A DNA stretch of 64,000 bases from Pardosa pseudoannulata (Eukaryota; Arthropoda; Arachnida; Araneae; Lycosidae). Each line of letters opens with the position of its first letter. The stretch's first letter is position 1. Position numbers and translations under genes: made by a program. The notes under the pieces are model-generated. The model saw nothing but the letters and a program-made list of their open reading frames with translations. It was not told the DNA's origin and did no database searches. Of the stretch, positions 1-16,500 are shown piece after piece. Location: the NCBI GenBank assembly GCA_032207245.1, contig CM063504.1:23999491-24063490 (forward strand), read 5' to 3'.

Positions 1-180
1 ACATTATTTTAATCATTATTTATTATGTAAATTGCTTTATGCTAAACATTTTCCCTTCCTTTTATAATATAAAAATAAATATCTTTAAATTTAAAACAAC
101 AGTTTATTATGTTTTGTAATGCATATATCATTTAAAGGTGTAATTAAATAACACTGTTTAATTTTATGACCAATATCTAC

Positions 181-2089
<1,909 letters not shown>

Positions 2090-2232
2090 GGGCCGATCCC
2101 ACCAAAGTCGTTTAACTGCTAACTAAAATTAGCCACGATTAACCCTGGCGCCAACCAACAGGGGAACGCAATTCTCCGTTTAAACAGAGATTAATCGTGC
2201 TTAGCGTTAAACGACTTTGGTGGGATCAGCCC
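2090..2232. mobile_element. 143-bp palindromic MITE
   Basis: Terminal inverted repeats of 27 bases with one mismatch: GGGCCGATCCCACCAAAGTC at the left, and at the right end the complement of GGGCTGATCCCACCAAAGTC. A further imperfect CACGATTAA pair lies inside. Flanked by ATA on both sides, a possible 3-bp target duplication that would suit a PIF/Harbinger-type element. Non-coding and much GC-richer than its surroundings. Confidence 0.85.
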
Positions 2233-5200
2233 ATAGTCATATTCAAATCTTAAGATGCTTTACTATTCAGTGAATTGTTTTCAAAAATAAATGTTTGACA
2301 TTAAAGCTCACTCTACCAATTCATATTCTTCATTTAAATATTCATGGTAATACTTTTTATTTGCTGGAACAGTTGGCTGTCTCACTACAACCGATTACAG
2401 CTAATCGTAGATTAAATACAATGCTAATGAATTGGGGTTATTCTTAAGTTTTCAGAAGTAGGAGAAATGTCGTAATAACAACAAAATAATTATAGTTTTA
2501 ATTATCTATTGTAGCTAAACATATCCTTTGCTTTCACTTGTAAAATGCTGATATTTATTGCTTTCAAGGGGGACTAGTTGTTATGATATGAATTCATTCA
2601 GCTTAAAAAAATCTATAATTGGTTAATATTGAAAAAAGTATTCTCTTAATAACTAATATATTATTTTAATTTTAGTTCTAATTTCAAAATTGAATATTTA
2701 TTTTTTTATTAATCAATTTGTTTTGCTTCGATATAATTACTTCTTTAATCGATACTTTTTGAATTGTTACCATAGTAACTGATATGTGTTAGTAATACAG
2801 TGACCGATGTTAGCTTTTAGTTTTATGACTTGAACTATTTATTATTAGCTGAACAAGAGATTTTTCCAGTCCATTGAATCTTGCCAGTAAAAGTAAAACT
2901 GGACTGCGCTTTCGAAATACAATTATGGGTTTAGATTTAAGTGCTGTGATAGTAATAACTAGTATTAATTAAAATGTCATAATTTGTTTTTATATATCAT
3001 TTTCATATCTCATTTTTACTGAAATGTTCACAATTTTGCATCATTTTCAATGCTATTTTTCCGGCATTGAAGTTACTTAAGCATGAAATGCGAAATTGGG
3101 ATGGTGTTCATTGTAAGAAATTTTTTTTATTAATTAATGATAAAACGAATACTTTATATTATAATTAGTGATTATTGCTGTAAATATTTACTTGCATTTA
3201 TGGATGCGGTTATTTTTGTTTATTATTTTGATGTGTTTAATGTCACTTGCAACGTTCTTGATTTCATAAATTAACTTTTTTATTCAACTTTCAATTTAAT
3301 TTTGTATTACATGAGAACATTATATACTCTCAGTATAAGCAGCAGTTTAGCTCATTTATTGCTTTTAATTTCATTTAATAATAAAATGAAATGATTAAAA
3401 CATGATAGTGCCTTTTTTATTAATATGAATATATTCCCTTTTCTAAATTCTTTTTTAAATACTATAAATAATGTTTATTAAGAATATTATGCTTTTTATT
3501 CTTAGTATTTGACTTTATTTAGATGAATTTGTATTGTCTAACATACTCTTGTACTCTAAATTGTGATTAGTCACATATGAGAGCTGAAATTCTCTTTAAT
3601 TGCTGTGGTTGTTTTTATACTTCTGTCAGCTATATTTTATGGTTTAAATATCTTTAAAATTAAATTAATTTTACCTTGAAATATTGTTCAATAAAATGCA
3701 TAATGACAAAATTTGTTTCATGTAGTACTTTCTGTCTAAAGTTGAAAATCGAACTATTGTTTTGAACTTTGCCAATTATAATACGTTTGAAATACTATTT
3801 CTTAAAGAACTTTTAACTAAAACTAAGATAAATTATGAAAAATTTCATAGTTTTGAGTAAAATATTATTTACTGAAATGTTCATTTAGGCATTTTTAATT
3901 TGTTATTGATTTCTCTCATAGAGAAAGTTAACTATTTATAGCAATTTGCTGCTATATTTTCTTTTTCCTTTAATTTGAAGAATTATGTATTTATATTTTA
4001 CCTAGTATTAAAATTGTCAAGAATTTTTTTCAATCATGTTTATCTACTTTTTCTTTGTTTATTTCTGACATCGTCAGTAGAATAATCTGTTTTGTATAGT
4101 ATTTTATTAGTCAATGTGTTATAAATTGGTAGATGAAATTCAAATTTATTAATCAGGTTGATGATTGTAAAAACTGTATATACATATGTTTTACAATGAT
4201 TTTAGAGAAAAAAATGATAAAAGTAATAATAATTGACAAAGTTGCTATGAATAAAGTGAGCTAAAAATATTAGATCACTTTATTTAAAGGCAAATTATTG
4301 TTTGTTATAGTTTAATGCAAACATATGTTTAAAACAGAACATATATATATATTAGGAGTTGATTAACCTTTATTTTGCAACTTAAATTAATACTATAAAA
4401 TCAAAGTAATCATGTGTGAAAATTATGATCATTAATTTTATAAATATTAAAGAGGAAAACTGAGCATTGAATAAGTATTATCTAAAGGCTTATAATTTTT
4501 CAATTATTTCAAAAATCACAAAAAAAATTTCCTCTGTCTTAAAAGAAACAAACAAACAATATGTAATAAGCATACTAAAATCATCAATACACAAGGCAAT
4601 AAGAAAGATTTCAGTCTTAAAAAATGTTTAGCAATTTTTACCTAGTTATGGAAATGTTAAAAAACATATTGAAGTAAATTTTATCAAGATAATTTAACTA
4701 AAAAAGAGTAGAAGTATATTTTGACAATAAATAAGGAACTATAGACTATAAACATGATAATTATAATAATTATTATTTCTATTGTTACAACAAGAGAGAA
4801 AATCGTTAAGTTAAAATATGTTTAAAGTGTTAATATTTTTAATCTTTCATTTAAAGAAGAAATATTATCCTTCCATTTATAGTTTAAACAGTTTGGATAT
4901 TCTTGGCAGCATAAAAATTATGTTTTTCTGTCCTTGAATTGCTTAATATCTAGTTATTTTTAATAGTATGAACTCATATGTGTTTTTCTATGTTTTCTCT
5001 CTTTTGCTATTTTTCATGCTTATTGCTATTATTTGTGGTTACTGCTAGAAATCTCAGGATAAGAGGGTTAAGTCTAGAGAATCTTGTTGACCAATTATCC
5101 GGAATGTCCTGAAAGTCCATTTATAGTATTTTGAAAGGGTAGGAATAAATCAAGATAATTACAAGTCACACATCAAAATTTACTAAATTAAAAAGAATTA

Positions 5201-5739
5201 ATTATATTTAATCCTTGTTCACATTCTGCCAAAGTCATGTATTTAATACAGAAGAACTTCTGTACTTTTAAAATCAGCTTTATCTTAATAAAAGCTTAAA
5301 GTAGTGTTAGGAATGTACCTATATTCATTGTAGGTTTGCCACGATAAAAATCTTAGAGTAGGATGTTAAATACCACTCACAAATTCAAGAAAATGCTTTC
5401 AAATAGAATTGTACATTAAATAGGCAGAGAAAGTATTACAATACAAGAGAGTTAAGAAAGGTGCATTTAAATTTCAAAATCAATAAAATTGAAAATAATT
5501 TCAAAATGTGTTTTTTTTCCTGTATATGTGCATGTGTAATCAAACATGTGCTGTTAGTAATTGTCCATAGTAGGCAGATGCTGACTTTAATGGAGTAAAA
5601 TAGTGCTCAAAACTTTGTTAATACTATAAAATGGTTGAAAGAATTTTAAATTAAGAGTTTTAGGCAAATTCTTTAAAGCACAGTACCTTTCTTTTATTTA
5701 CACACTGTTACTATGTATAGAAAATATAGGGAAAAAAGG

Positions 5740-5780
<41 letters not shown>

Positions 5781-6621
5781 TGTGTGTGTGTAAGAACCAC
5801 AGAATTACTTCTTCTAGATTGTACAGTTTAATTTGAATGAAATGTATACTTTTTTTTTTTGGCCATACTTAATTTTTTATCTTTTGCACTTTTGATGTTG
5901 ATCTACCTTATTATAAATATTTTTTTCATCAGTAAATTTAAAAATGTTTTAAAGCATATACTATTTATATCTGAAGTCATAGCAAATTATGAAGTAACTT
6001 TCAAAAATACATACAAACAAAAAAGATTTTCTACATGTGCATGTCCTCACTTAAACAGGTAGTCTGTAGTCAGTATATTATGTTGAGAGTGTTTTCCTGG
6101 ACTGAGACAAAAATGCAAGCTATTTCTTTTCTGCCACATAAGTAAAATACTCTTTTCACTATAGCAACAAAAAACTTTTTGCCTATCCACATTGTAATAA
6201 ATTTGCTTAGAAAAAAATGTATTGCACATGAGCAATAGAAGAGACTCTACAACAAAAATTTTGGTTGAATGTCAGCAAAAAATCATATCTGTTATACCTA
6301 AAAGACAATAGTATCTTATGCATTTTGTGCATAATAATTCCTTAAGCTGCACATGCTCCCCAGGTGGTACTAAATAGGTACCAGTTTGCAGCCTTGTATT
6401 GGCATAAAAGTATATGTATCTGTATTGACAGCTCCATTAGAAAAAAAATTATGCATAACTTTTTTTATTTATCTCAAATAAGGGCTATATCAGGTAACAA
6501 AAATAAACTTTTTTTAATAACATAAAATTAATAAAAGGTATAAAAAGGTTATAATGATTTAGCAATTTGTAACAAATTTTAATTGTAATGCTTTTAATTT
6601 ATGAATGTGTTTTTTATGTAT
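2233..6621. other. AT-rich non-coding stretch
   Basis: No gene or clear element seen over about 4.4 kb. Contains an (AT)n run at 5742-5778 and simple A/T-rich sequence. Short open frames near 5859-6235 have composition expected of random AT-rich DNA. Confidence 0.6.
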
Positions 6622-7344
6622 AACTAGCAAGTGTGCCCGTACTTCGCTACTGTGAACTCAATATATTACTTTTAAACAAAGATTTTTTTTTTTGTGCATA
6701 ACGAATGATAGGTTTTTATTTGCCTACGAGAGTCACTGAAATTTGTACTTTTCATTGTTAGAATATTGTTCATAAACATTTCATTGTAAGGTAAAAATTA
6801 ACCAAGAATTAAATTCAAAATGATTTCTTATATAAAAATGCTATAATTTGCGTCACATAGAAATGAAAGTTAATTACTTTATATCTAAATTTCCAGGTCA
6901 AATCGAATTGATACTACTCAGATGATGTTTAAATAATATAAAATAAGAAATGAATACAGGAATGACGTCATAATGATAAAAGAAATATTTTCACCTATTC
7001 ATTATGGGTTAAACTGAAAATTTCAACCTCCTGCTTTTAACCAAGGAAAACTGCAGTTAAAACAATGACATGGGATTAACAGAATGACATCACATTGCTA
7101 GAAATTATTGCTTCTTTCACTTAGTTATGATGCGATAAATTAAAAAGTTAATTGTTTGCGTTTAACCAGGGAAAATAATGCTTGGAATAATGACATGAAA
7201 TGCTAAAAAAAGGGGAAGGAATGGATTTTGAATGTTAAAAATTTTTAAAAACCTTCCTAGGGATATATCTATTAATTTCTCAAATTTTCACGGCAATTGG
7301 ATGTATGGTTTTTGAGTCTATTGAGTACAGACAGACACAAATTC

Positions 7345-7389
<45 letters not shown>
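6622..7389 (+). mobile_element. Degraded retroelement-like repeat ending in (AT)n
   Basis: Begins AACTAGCAAGTGTGCCCGTA then CTTCGCTAC, and ends with CAGACAGACACAAATTCA before an (AT)n run at 7349-7389. This start and this tail occur together in a widespread class of arthropod dispersed repeats with microsatellite tails. The body is old and A/T-eroded. Class uncertain (non-LTR-derived is my guess). Confidence 0.5.
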
Positions 7390-7391
<2 letters not shown>

Positions 7392-7443
7392 TTAGAATAT
7401 CACTAAAACAATTTCATTTAATAATTCATCTGTTACATTTATA

Positions 7444-7466
7444 GGTTTTTCAGCATATAAATTGTG
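7444..7466 (+). promoter_or_regulatory. Possible 3' splice site upstream of the BBS9 start codon
   Basis: GGTTTTTCAG ends at 7453, 13 bases before the ATG. It looks like an acceptor, so the 5' UTR may continue in an upstream non-coding exon. No donor or leader exon can be fixed from sequence alone. Confidence 0.4.
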
Positions 7467-7578
7467 ATGTCACTCTTTAAAGCATGTGATTGGTGGTCCA
7501 CTACCTGTGGATCTGATGAAGAATTTGATAAGGGCTGCCTTGCTGTTGCAAATATTGATAACAGTACTCCAAAATCGG
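7467..7578 (+). CDS. BBS9: BBS9 exon 1 (residues 1-37)
   Basis: Starts at ATG and encodes MSLFKACDWWST and CLAVANIDN, the conserved N terminus and first propeller strand of PTHB1. It ends one base into codon 38, before the donor GTCAGT. A pyrimidine tract and CAG lie 13 bases upstream of the ATG, so this exon may begin at 7454 as the second exon of the transcript. Confidence 0.93.
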
Positions 7579-10500
7579 GTCAGTTCTTATAAGTATTTTC
7601 TTTTATAAGTATTTTTGAATCTCATTTTTTACAAGATAGATTTAAGGTATCTGTCTACGTTCAGAGAACTTTTTTCTTTAAACGTAGAAACTAGTTCATG
7701 TTTTTACATTTTTAGATTTATTTTTTATATTATCATAGATAATTGCACTTAAAAAATTTATTCCTGGAGAAGTTTTTATAAAATATCTAATAAATGAAGA
7801 AAATTTAGTAAAAATATCGGGGTTTTTCTAATTTTTTAATAAATTAAACTATTTCAATTTTTTTTAATACAACACATTTCTTATACACTGGACTAGTGAA
7901 TCACCTAAAATCTTTGCTTAATTTACATTTAGTAAAAAATTTTGGTCCTTCAAAATCATACACATTGAATTTCTAATGAATTTTCATTACCTTTATATCT
8001 AACTATGAGTGTAACATCCTTAAAAATTATCCAAATTTAAAGCTTTCAGGTCATTCAATAGTAAATACTATCAAAAGCATTTATAATAATTTTCAACAAA
8101 ATATTTTAAGAACTTTTTGAGAAATCACATTTCAAGTTTCAACATTTTATTAAAAATATTGTTCTGAGAAAAACACATTTAAAGTTTATGAAAGCAACTT
8201 TAACTGTTAAAAAATTAAAATACATGTTTGAAATTCCCCACACTTTCTTGCTGCAAAACTTTCTAATTGCCAAGTTGCTAATTATTGAAAATACTAGAAA
8301 AATGTTTAAATTAATCGTCAGTAAAATTTAAAAAGTTTTGTCCAAAAAGTGCTCTTTAAATGGCTTTAAATTCACAACTTCCGGTTCCAAAGTCGCTACT
8401 TCTGTTTTGATTTGACAGCTGTCACTGATGTTTAAACAGCATTAACTTTTCTTTAAAATGCCGTAGAGACAAAACAAAAACAGATTTAGAAGCTTAAAAG
8501 TTGAAATTTTACAATAGAGAAATAAAAAATAGAATAGGATTTTTGGCAAAAAATGATGTTTTTAACGTAGACGGATACCTTAAATATATTTAGAAAATTT
8601 ATTGTTCACTGCTACTTGGGGTATTTTAGTATTTTTCAACAAGTGTTCATGAATTCATTTTTATTTTGTTATACAAATTTACACCTTTATTAGGCTTTAT
8701 TTTAATATGCATATTTTTTCGTTAGAAAGTTTTTAAGACAGCCAGCACTTTTCAGATAAATGAAAGGGTGTAATAGTTTAAAATATATTTAGTGATTAAT
8801 AAAATTTAAAAGGCTATATTTTACTAATGTACTATTTATAATTTCTAATTTTTTTATCAATTGATGTATAGTTGATGTACATACTAATGAGGCTTTTAAA
8901 TTGTATTAATAAAATAAAAAGTCAGAAATTATATATAAAAAAAAAATCAAAATTTTTTTAGATAAAGTGATTACTGGAAGTCAGACTGGTATTTTGAGAA
9001 TATATAAGCCACAACCAACAAAACAAGAAGATGGAACATATTCTTCATTTTCTGCCAATGATTTGCTTTTAGAAGCTCAACTGAAATCACCTATTATATA
9101 CCTCGGAGTCGGGGTATTGGCATCGTAAGTTAATTATATTAATTTCACTCTGATTTCTTTTCAAATTTTTTGAGAAATTGATGTTTTTATATAGTTTTCA
9201 TAAATGTAATGTTTATAAATTTTTAGCTCCTCAACATTGCTGCAGTTGGCAGTTCTTCACCCATTTAAGCTTTCTGTGTATTCTGTCACTGGTAAAAAAA
9301 ATTTTTTTTTTTGATATTCAAAGTTATTTAGATTTCTCCTGTCTAAAGGCATATTTCAAAGATGATTTTGACTTTTAATTTAGTTATTTCTTAATTTTAA
9401 TTACACTATAGTTATATCAATAAGTTGCACTTTATAAACTTCTTCATGTATTTATTTCTTTTTTCCTAATGATTAATAAACTAGTTTTTCATGATTAAAT
9501 TATTTGTTAATGTATTGAATTTTTTTCTGTTATAAAAACTCATTACTTTAAACTTGTGTATTAGCAGGGTTATATACTGTTGCTCCCAATTAAGCATAAA
9601 CTCTTATAAGTTTTATGTTTCTTTTTGTGCTTTAGCACAAAGAGCTTAGTTTCCCCACATTTGGAAAAAAATTATTAAAACAGATATGCCTTTAAATTCA
9701 GGGAATCTGCATATAAATAAACATAAAATCTTCATATAAATAAATAAAAAATATTTTAAAGAACGTTCATATCTATCGTATGCATAGTAATTATTACATT
9801 GTCTGAAATCTGAAAATTTTTTAGGGTTATTTTAATCTCCCAAACTCTCCTTGGCAATAGTCTTACCATACTTGGCCAGAATATTTTAGTTATTGATATT
9901 TGTCCCTAACCAAACAATGACTGACTGGTTAGGGTGCTGGCCTTCGGTACCGGAGTTCTTGGGTTCGAATCCCACAGTGGCATGGATGTTCGTAGCCGTT
10001 CGGAATCGGCTTTAAGCTGTAGGTCCCAGTCTCATTAGCCCTCGTGTTGCAAAAAGTAGACTGTAGCACTCCAAACCAATTAATTAAAGATATTTGTCTC
10101 TACTTTTAAGAAACTATCCCAATTGTTATTATAGTCATTTTGATTATGCTTAAATATAATGGGATTTTAATTATTTTAATGATGTCATTATCTTTCTGCT
10201 TTAACTGTTTAAATAAATCTATAATGTTATCATCTTACATTTGAAAGTTTTCCTGTCTTTGACTTTTCTAGAGTAACAATGTCCAAATGGGTAGGGCTGT
10301 GCTCTTCCGTTTGGAGTTCAGGGGTTGAAATCCCATTATGGCATGGATATTTGTAACTGTTTGAAATCAACTTTTAGTAATAGGTTCTGGTCTATTAGTC
10401 TTCATGTAGAAAAACAATAGATCACCCCAAACAAACCGACCGACTTGGTCTAACTCCACTGCCGTATAATGCCCATATGGGTAGGGTTGTAGTTTTCACT

Positions 10501-13500
10501 ATTGGAATAAATACACTTTTTCAAGTTCTGGTTTTTTCATGAATGTTTGTAATCATTTGGGATTGACTTTAATGTATTATATCCCCATCTTATTAACCTT
10601 CATGTTACATGATGGTCCCGAGGCCCAGGGTTATGAGTGGCGCCTCTCTAATTTTCCTGTTTCTCTCTTTTGGCCCCCATCAGTTTTCCATCACATTTGG
10701 TGCAATGAGCAAAATTCCCTCTCTTGTTTTCTTTCATTCGGCTCGCATGGTTTGCTTCACCTTCATTAATTCCGGCATCATGAGGCCAGCTAAGCATCCA
10801 GTAGTTTTCCAAATTCCCTTCTCTTACCAGCGGCCGTCTTCTGCGTTCACTCATGGATTGTGACTGCAGTACAATGAAGCAGGCTGGATACTTCAACGGG
10901 CCTAGTGCAAGGTGGGGTAGCCCAATACTCGCAATCTGCCCACCACTGCCGGGATCAGCCTGGAGGGCCTTACGGCTATATGGTCCTGGTTTGGTGCATG
11001 ATACCCTTCATGTTCCGGGAAAAAAAGACCCTTGTGATAGCTTTTAGACAGATTAATTCTCCTCCTTGCATAGCCACCTTATCCCCAAACATAATAAATA
11101 AAAAGTTTAGACCATATAGTACACTGCAGCACTCCAAACCAAACAAAATCTAGAGTAAATTTTTTATGTACTTTCTGCTTGTGAATTTAATGTTTGTATT
11201 TTATATTAGATAAGTACTTCACGTTTCATCATAGGAAAATATGAATACTTAGATTTTCAAAGAATGCTTTCTAAATCTAAATTAACTTAAAAGAGAAAGT
11301 TTTGACTAGTCGTGTATTAAGGATTTCATACATAAATTACATATTTACAAAATAATTAAACTTTAATGTATATTAACTTATCTTAAATTTTATTTATAGC
11401 TGTTCAAGGTAGCGTTGAACATGGAACTCAGTCAAAACTGTCCCTTATATATGAGCATACTTTACAAAGGCATGCTTTTTCTCTTATTGTTGGAAAGTTT
11501 GGGGGTATTCAAGGTGAGTATATATTAATATATATATATGTTTAAAAAATATTAAGATTATAGATATTTTAATCATGAAAAAGACATTTAATTGCATTAT
11601 TCACCATTCATAACGTTTTTATGTATAAAAAAATGCACACGTAAATTTTTTTGAAATTAAACAAATTAATTAAATATTATAAAAATCAAGAAATAATTAT
11701 ATTCTTAGAGAAACTGCTTTCAATATCAATTATTATTTCTATTATTATTATTATTAAGTACACAAATTTATTTGTTATAAAAATTAAATAATTTTAAAAA
11801 TTTAGTTAAAATATTGTCTTTAAAGTAATGAATACCTAAATAATTGATTGAAAATAGCTATTAACTGAATGTATTATAATTTATGAAATTCAATGTTATT
11901 TTATAATGGATTTTCTGGGCTGTTTGTAAGATATTTCATAATATACTTTTTCAATTGCACCAATCTTTTTACATGTTATAATTTTTAAATGTTTTTATAA
12001 TTATGTAAATTCATACGCATTATTTTTCTGTCATTTTCTTTCAGGAAAAGACATGATGTGCATTCAGTCCCTTGATGGAACTTTAAGTTTCTTTGAACAA
12101 GAAAGATTTTCTTTCAGTAGATTTTTACCAAAAAATCTGATTCCTGGTCCTATTGCCTATATGTCTAAAACTGATGCTTTTGTAACAGTAAATGGATTCT
12201 GTGTTGAAAGTTACAGGTAAATTCATAAGTTATTTTTTCATAAATTTTAAAATTCCTTCTGAGATCATTATTTAGTATGCCTTTTAAATATATGTGCATT
12301 ATTTATTTCAATTATTTTCTGAATCTAGATTGATTTTCATTTATCACATACATGTACACAAGTATAGCAATGTATTGTAAATGATTTTTTCATTTTTCTT
12401 CCAGAATTTACCATATTTTCTTTAAGGGCAGGGTGGACATTACAGAACTAAATAAATTACATTAATATTTTTTTAAATCACATTTTTTCTAAAAATTGAG
12501 TTTTTTTTTGGAGTTAATTTTGAGAAGTTTCTTGCTACATTGTATTTTATAACTTCCTACAAAAATTTGATTTAATGCTCCTAACATACATTAAAACAAA
12601 TCTGTACATGCATTTAAAGCAGACTTCATTTAGATTATTAAAACTCAGTTTTTTTCTGTCTTTTATTCTTTAGGAAAGAATAGCATATCATTAATGAAGC
12701 CTCTTATTTATTTTGCAATAATTAAAATCAAAGTATCTATCGCAACTTGAATGTTGATATTAAATTAATTAAATTTTAAAACATAATATTATTATCGAAT
12801 GTATCACTTAGTTTACTAGCTTCGAATAGTAGATTCTAAAAGTACAATTACAAATGTAGATAGAAATCTACAATGACATTGTATGTATATTATACTTGCA
12901 CTACTATTATTAATATTTAGTAACATTACAAATATGCAAATATAGAAAGTTATTTACATATACCTTTTCTTATACAATTAAGTTATAAATTATGCCTTAA
13001 TTGTAAAAGTGCATATCAGACTTCTAAATACTTAGTAAAAGTGAGATTAGTAAAATAATTTGAGTATAGCTATGCAATGTATATTTGAAATGAATTCAAA
13101 AAATATTTCTATTGAAATCAAAATTCAATCTAATGGCATTTTTGTCATAAACAATAATTCTAAAAAATTCAATTTCCTCTTAAAATATAGAAGAGGTCTA
13201 TAATATATAAAAGTGAATCTTCTCTACTTTTTATAGTATACACATCCTTTATAACTTCTTTTCTTTTGCAATTTAATATAAATATTGCTTTAATCCAAAA
13301 ATGTATCAATATATTGTAAAAGCTTTCTTAAATGGTAATTTTTCGAATAAGATTTTATGTACCAAAATTAATTTATTAATTTCTAAAACTAATAACAATG
13401 CAATACACTGTTTAAAGTTACTGTTAAAAAGAACTAAATTGTTATTGCAAATTTTAAAATAATTTCTTTAAAAATCTACAAAGAATACCCCAAAAGAGTT

Positions 13501-16500
13501 TTAAGTGAAAATTTTATTACTTAAACATAATAATCTGTAAAACTATTTTAAATTTAGTATTCCAATATTGTATTTGATTTATTTTATTGAATTTTAAATT
13601 AATAAATGAATAAAATACTTGTTATAATAATATTTGTTTAAATATAAATTTAGATAAAACCGAATTTTTCATTAAAATTTAATCTACAATTATAAAAATA
13701 TTTCTTATAAATTAACTATTCAATAAATAAAAATAATATCTAGATGTGTTCAAAATATATTTTCAAACAATAATAAAGCAAAATTGAAAAAAAAAGTATA
13801 AAAAGTTATAGAGCAAGGAACATTTTAAAGATTAACAAAATGTTTTTAAAGAGTTCAATTTAAAAAAAATATATACAATTATTTACATTCTTCAGTATGA
13901 TTGTATGCTAGGAATTATACTTATGTGAATAATTTACATAACACATTTTAAAGTTTATCATCTTCTTAAAATAGTTTATGTTGAACGTAACTCATTTACA
14001 TACCTATCAAAATTATCATTACATATTCAGTTAACAATTTTGCTTTATAATTTTTAACTGTTGTTTAAAATATAAGTTGTAGTTTCAATCATTTAATTAA
14101 TAATATAGATATATATTGATGATTTAGATTGTTTTATAAAAATATGTTCAATACAGAAGCACACATATATGAATGTTGAATTTATTTATATATATTGAAC
14201 ATATATAAATGAATTCAATAATTTTTTAACTTCTAAAATTTATTCAGAAAGATATTTTTTAAATCAAACTTAACTATCATCAAGAGGAAATATTCATTAA
14301 GTTTTTGTAATACATAGATTCCAGTCCTTGGCCAGTGCAAGTGATGAAAGCAATGAAAATGAGAATGTAACGTTTAAAGGCAAGAAAGTAATGGTATGCA
14401 TTAAGCCTATTTTACATTTGCAGTTTGTATTATAATGCTGTTAAAACTATGTTTTTCATTACTATCCTATTTTGAAAAATTCTAACTTTGTTTTCAGCCT
14501 GAATGGACTTTTATACTTCCTGATAATGCTTTAGAAATTTCTACTGTTGAAGATAAAACATCCCCAACTCTTGTAGTTTTAGGTATTTAAAATAATTTTT
14601 CTATCTTTATATAAATTGCTAGAAAGTATTGCAATGTACATATTTTCTTTCTATAATTTAAATATTTCATTTATGTAACATATATTTGTAGTAAAAGTTT
14701 GAAAAGAAACACACTGTTACATTTTTCTCTAGCAGTGGCGTGCTGTCCATATGTGCAGGGTGTGCACTGCACACCCTAGCAAAACTATGAGAGACAATAA
14801 ATTTCTGCACCTATGTCTGCCTATCTTTATATGGTATATAATAAATATTATTTATAATATATTCAAATATTATGTTGATTTGCTTTCTTGTATTCTCGCA
14901 GTGCGTGCGGTACTAGGTGCTGCACCACGTAGCGTGTCCAAAAGCAAACAAACATAAGAAATTTTTATGTGTACGCACTACGCACTAATAGAAAATCACG
15001 CTTTATATGTATGGGCTACTGGAGAAGCACAGCATACTATAGCACTGAGGCAAGTGCAGCAATTTTTCCTGCACTTGGCATTCAGAATCATCCGAAGGTA
15101 AGGTTTATTAAGCATTGTATTAGAGCGGGGATTTACGTGTTGAAGTGCTTTTGGTTTTTTTAACTGATTAACTGGCCATACGATTTTGCAGACGGTTAAT
15201 GTTTAAATTTATATATTGTAAGATTTTGTTTTCATGGAAATATAAAAGAAGTATTTCATCAATATAAAGGGATATGTTTTAGTGTGGTAAAGTAATTTCG
15301 GTGATGTATTATATTTACAGAAATAATTCACTGAAAAACAATTTTGTTTTGTTAGACAAAAAAGAAACTAATTCTAACAGAAAAGTCCAAATATTACCAT
15401 TCATTGTGTTTTACAGACAGTATATATGTTATATCTGTAACACCATATCCCTGGTTTTGTTTTTAAAAATTATGAAGATGTTTTACGCAGAATATATGAT
15501 TTCCAAATGTTAAAAACAATTAATAAATATAATTTAATCTACTGACCGAACGAGAAACAGTTTGTTCTATTGCGCCAACGTGCAGTGAAATCCTCTGCAC
15601 GTGAACTAGACTTTCGGTTTGTCTGCACCAATAAGCATCCGGATGAGGCACCGCAGCGGCGGGTGCCGTGTAGTACTACGTTTGCTGAAAATATAAGTTT
15701 TTAGTGAAAATATATGCTTTTCGTTATTTTATTAGTAATACGGATAGACGTATGGAATTTGTGTACAAATGAATAATGAATGTTAAGGAAGTGTTTAAAG
15801 TACATTTTTATGGTTTTATTATTATTGTTGTTGTTGCTCTCTGCACACCCTGCATGAACACGTACCGCACACCACTGCTCTCTAGTAATATTATTGTGAA
15901 ATTCTATTCCCACAAAATGATGTTTCTAGTCTTTTAAGCTTTGACAAACTCAAATTGTTACACTTTCATAAACTTTCAAGCTATTGAAATATTAAAATTT
16001 TTTAAAGAATAAAATAGTTTTTAATCACATGATTCTAATCTTTTTATGTAACTACTCTCTATCCATGCATATTTCCAATTTTTAAAATAGTATATACTAA
16101 TATATTCATAATTATTGATGTTAATAAATAGTCATTGTAATATTACATTATTGATTTTATACTTAAAGAAGTAATAACTAGATCTTTTTCATCAGATTAG
16201 ATAATTTACTCTTGCTATTCAGTAAGTATATATCATAATAAGTAGTATACTAATAAATGCTATAAGTACTATAAGTACCAATAAGTACTACATCAATAAG
16301 TATTATTCTTTGAAGTAAATAGAAATTGATTTCAAAGAAGGGTAGAATTTAACATAGCATTGAAGCAACTGTTTAGTTTCTTTGCAAAGAAATACATTGG
16401 ATTGTGTGGGTTTAAAAAAATACCATATAAGTGGTATAAAAAGTATAATTTATTAAAATTATTATTTCAATTGCAGGAGCACTTACTTCATTTAGTACTC

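Noticed and set aside
9918..9990. A functional tRNA gene
   Set aside because: Good A and B boxes are present, but there is no 7-base acceptor stem pairing and the sequence continues into a repeated SINE body found elsewhere in the window.
10539..11153. Overlapping open frames of 60-84 codons on both strands
   Set aside because: They lie in the GC-rich insert within a SINE and overlap each other; no domain is recognisable and stops are simply rarer at this composition.
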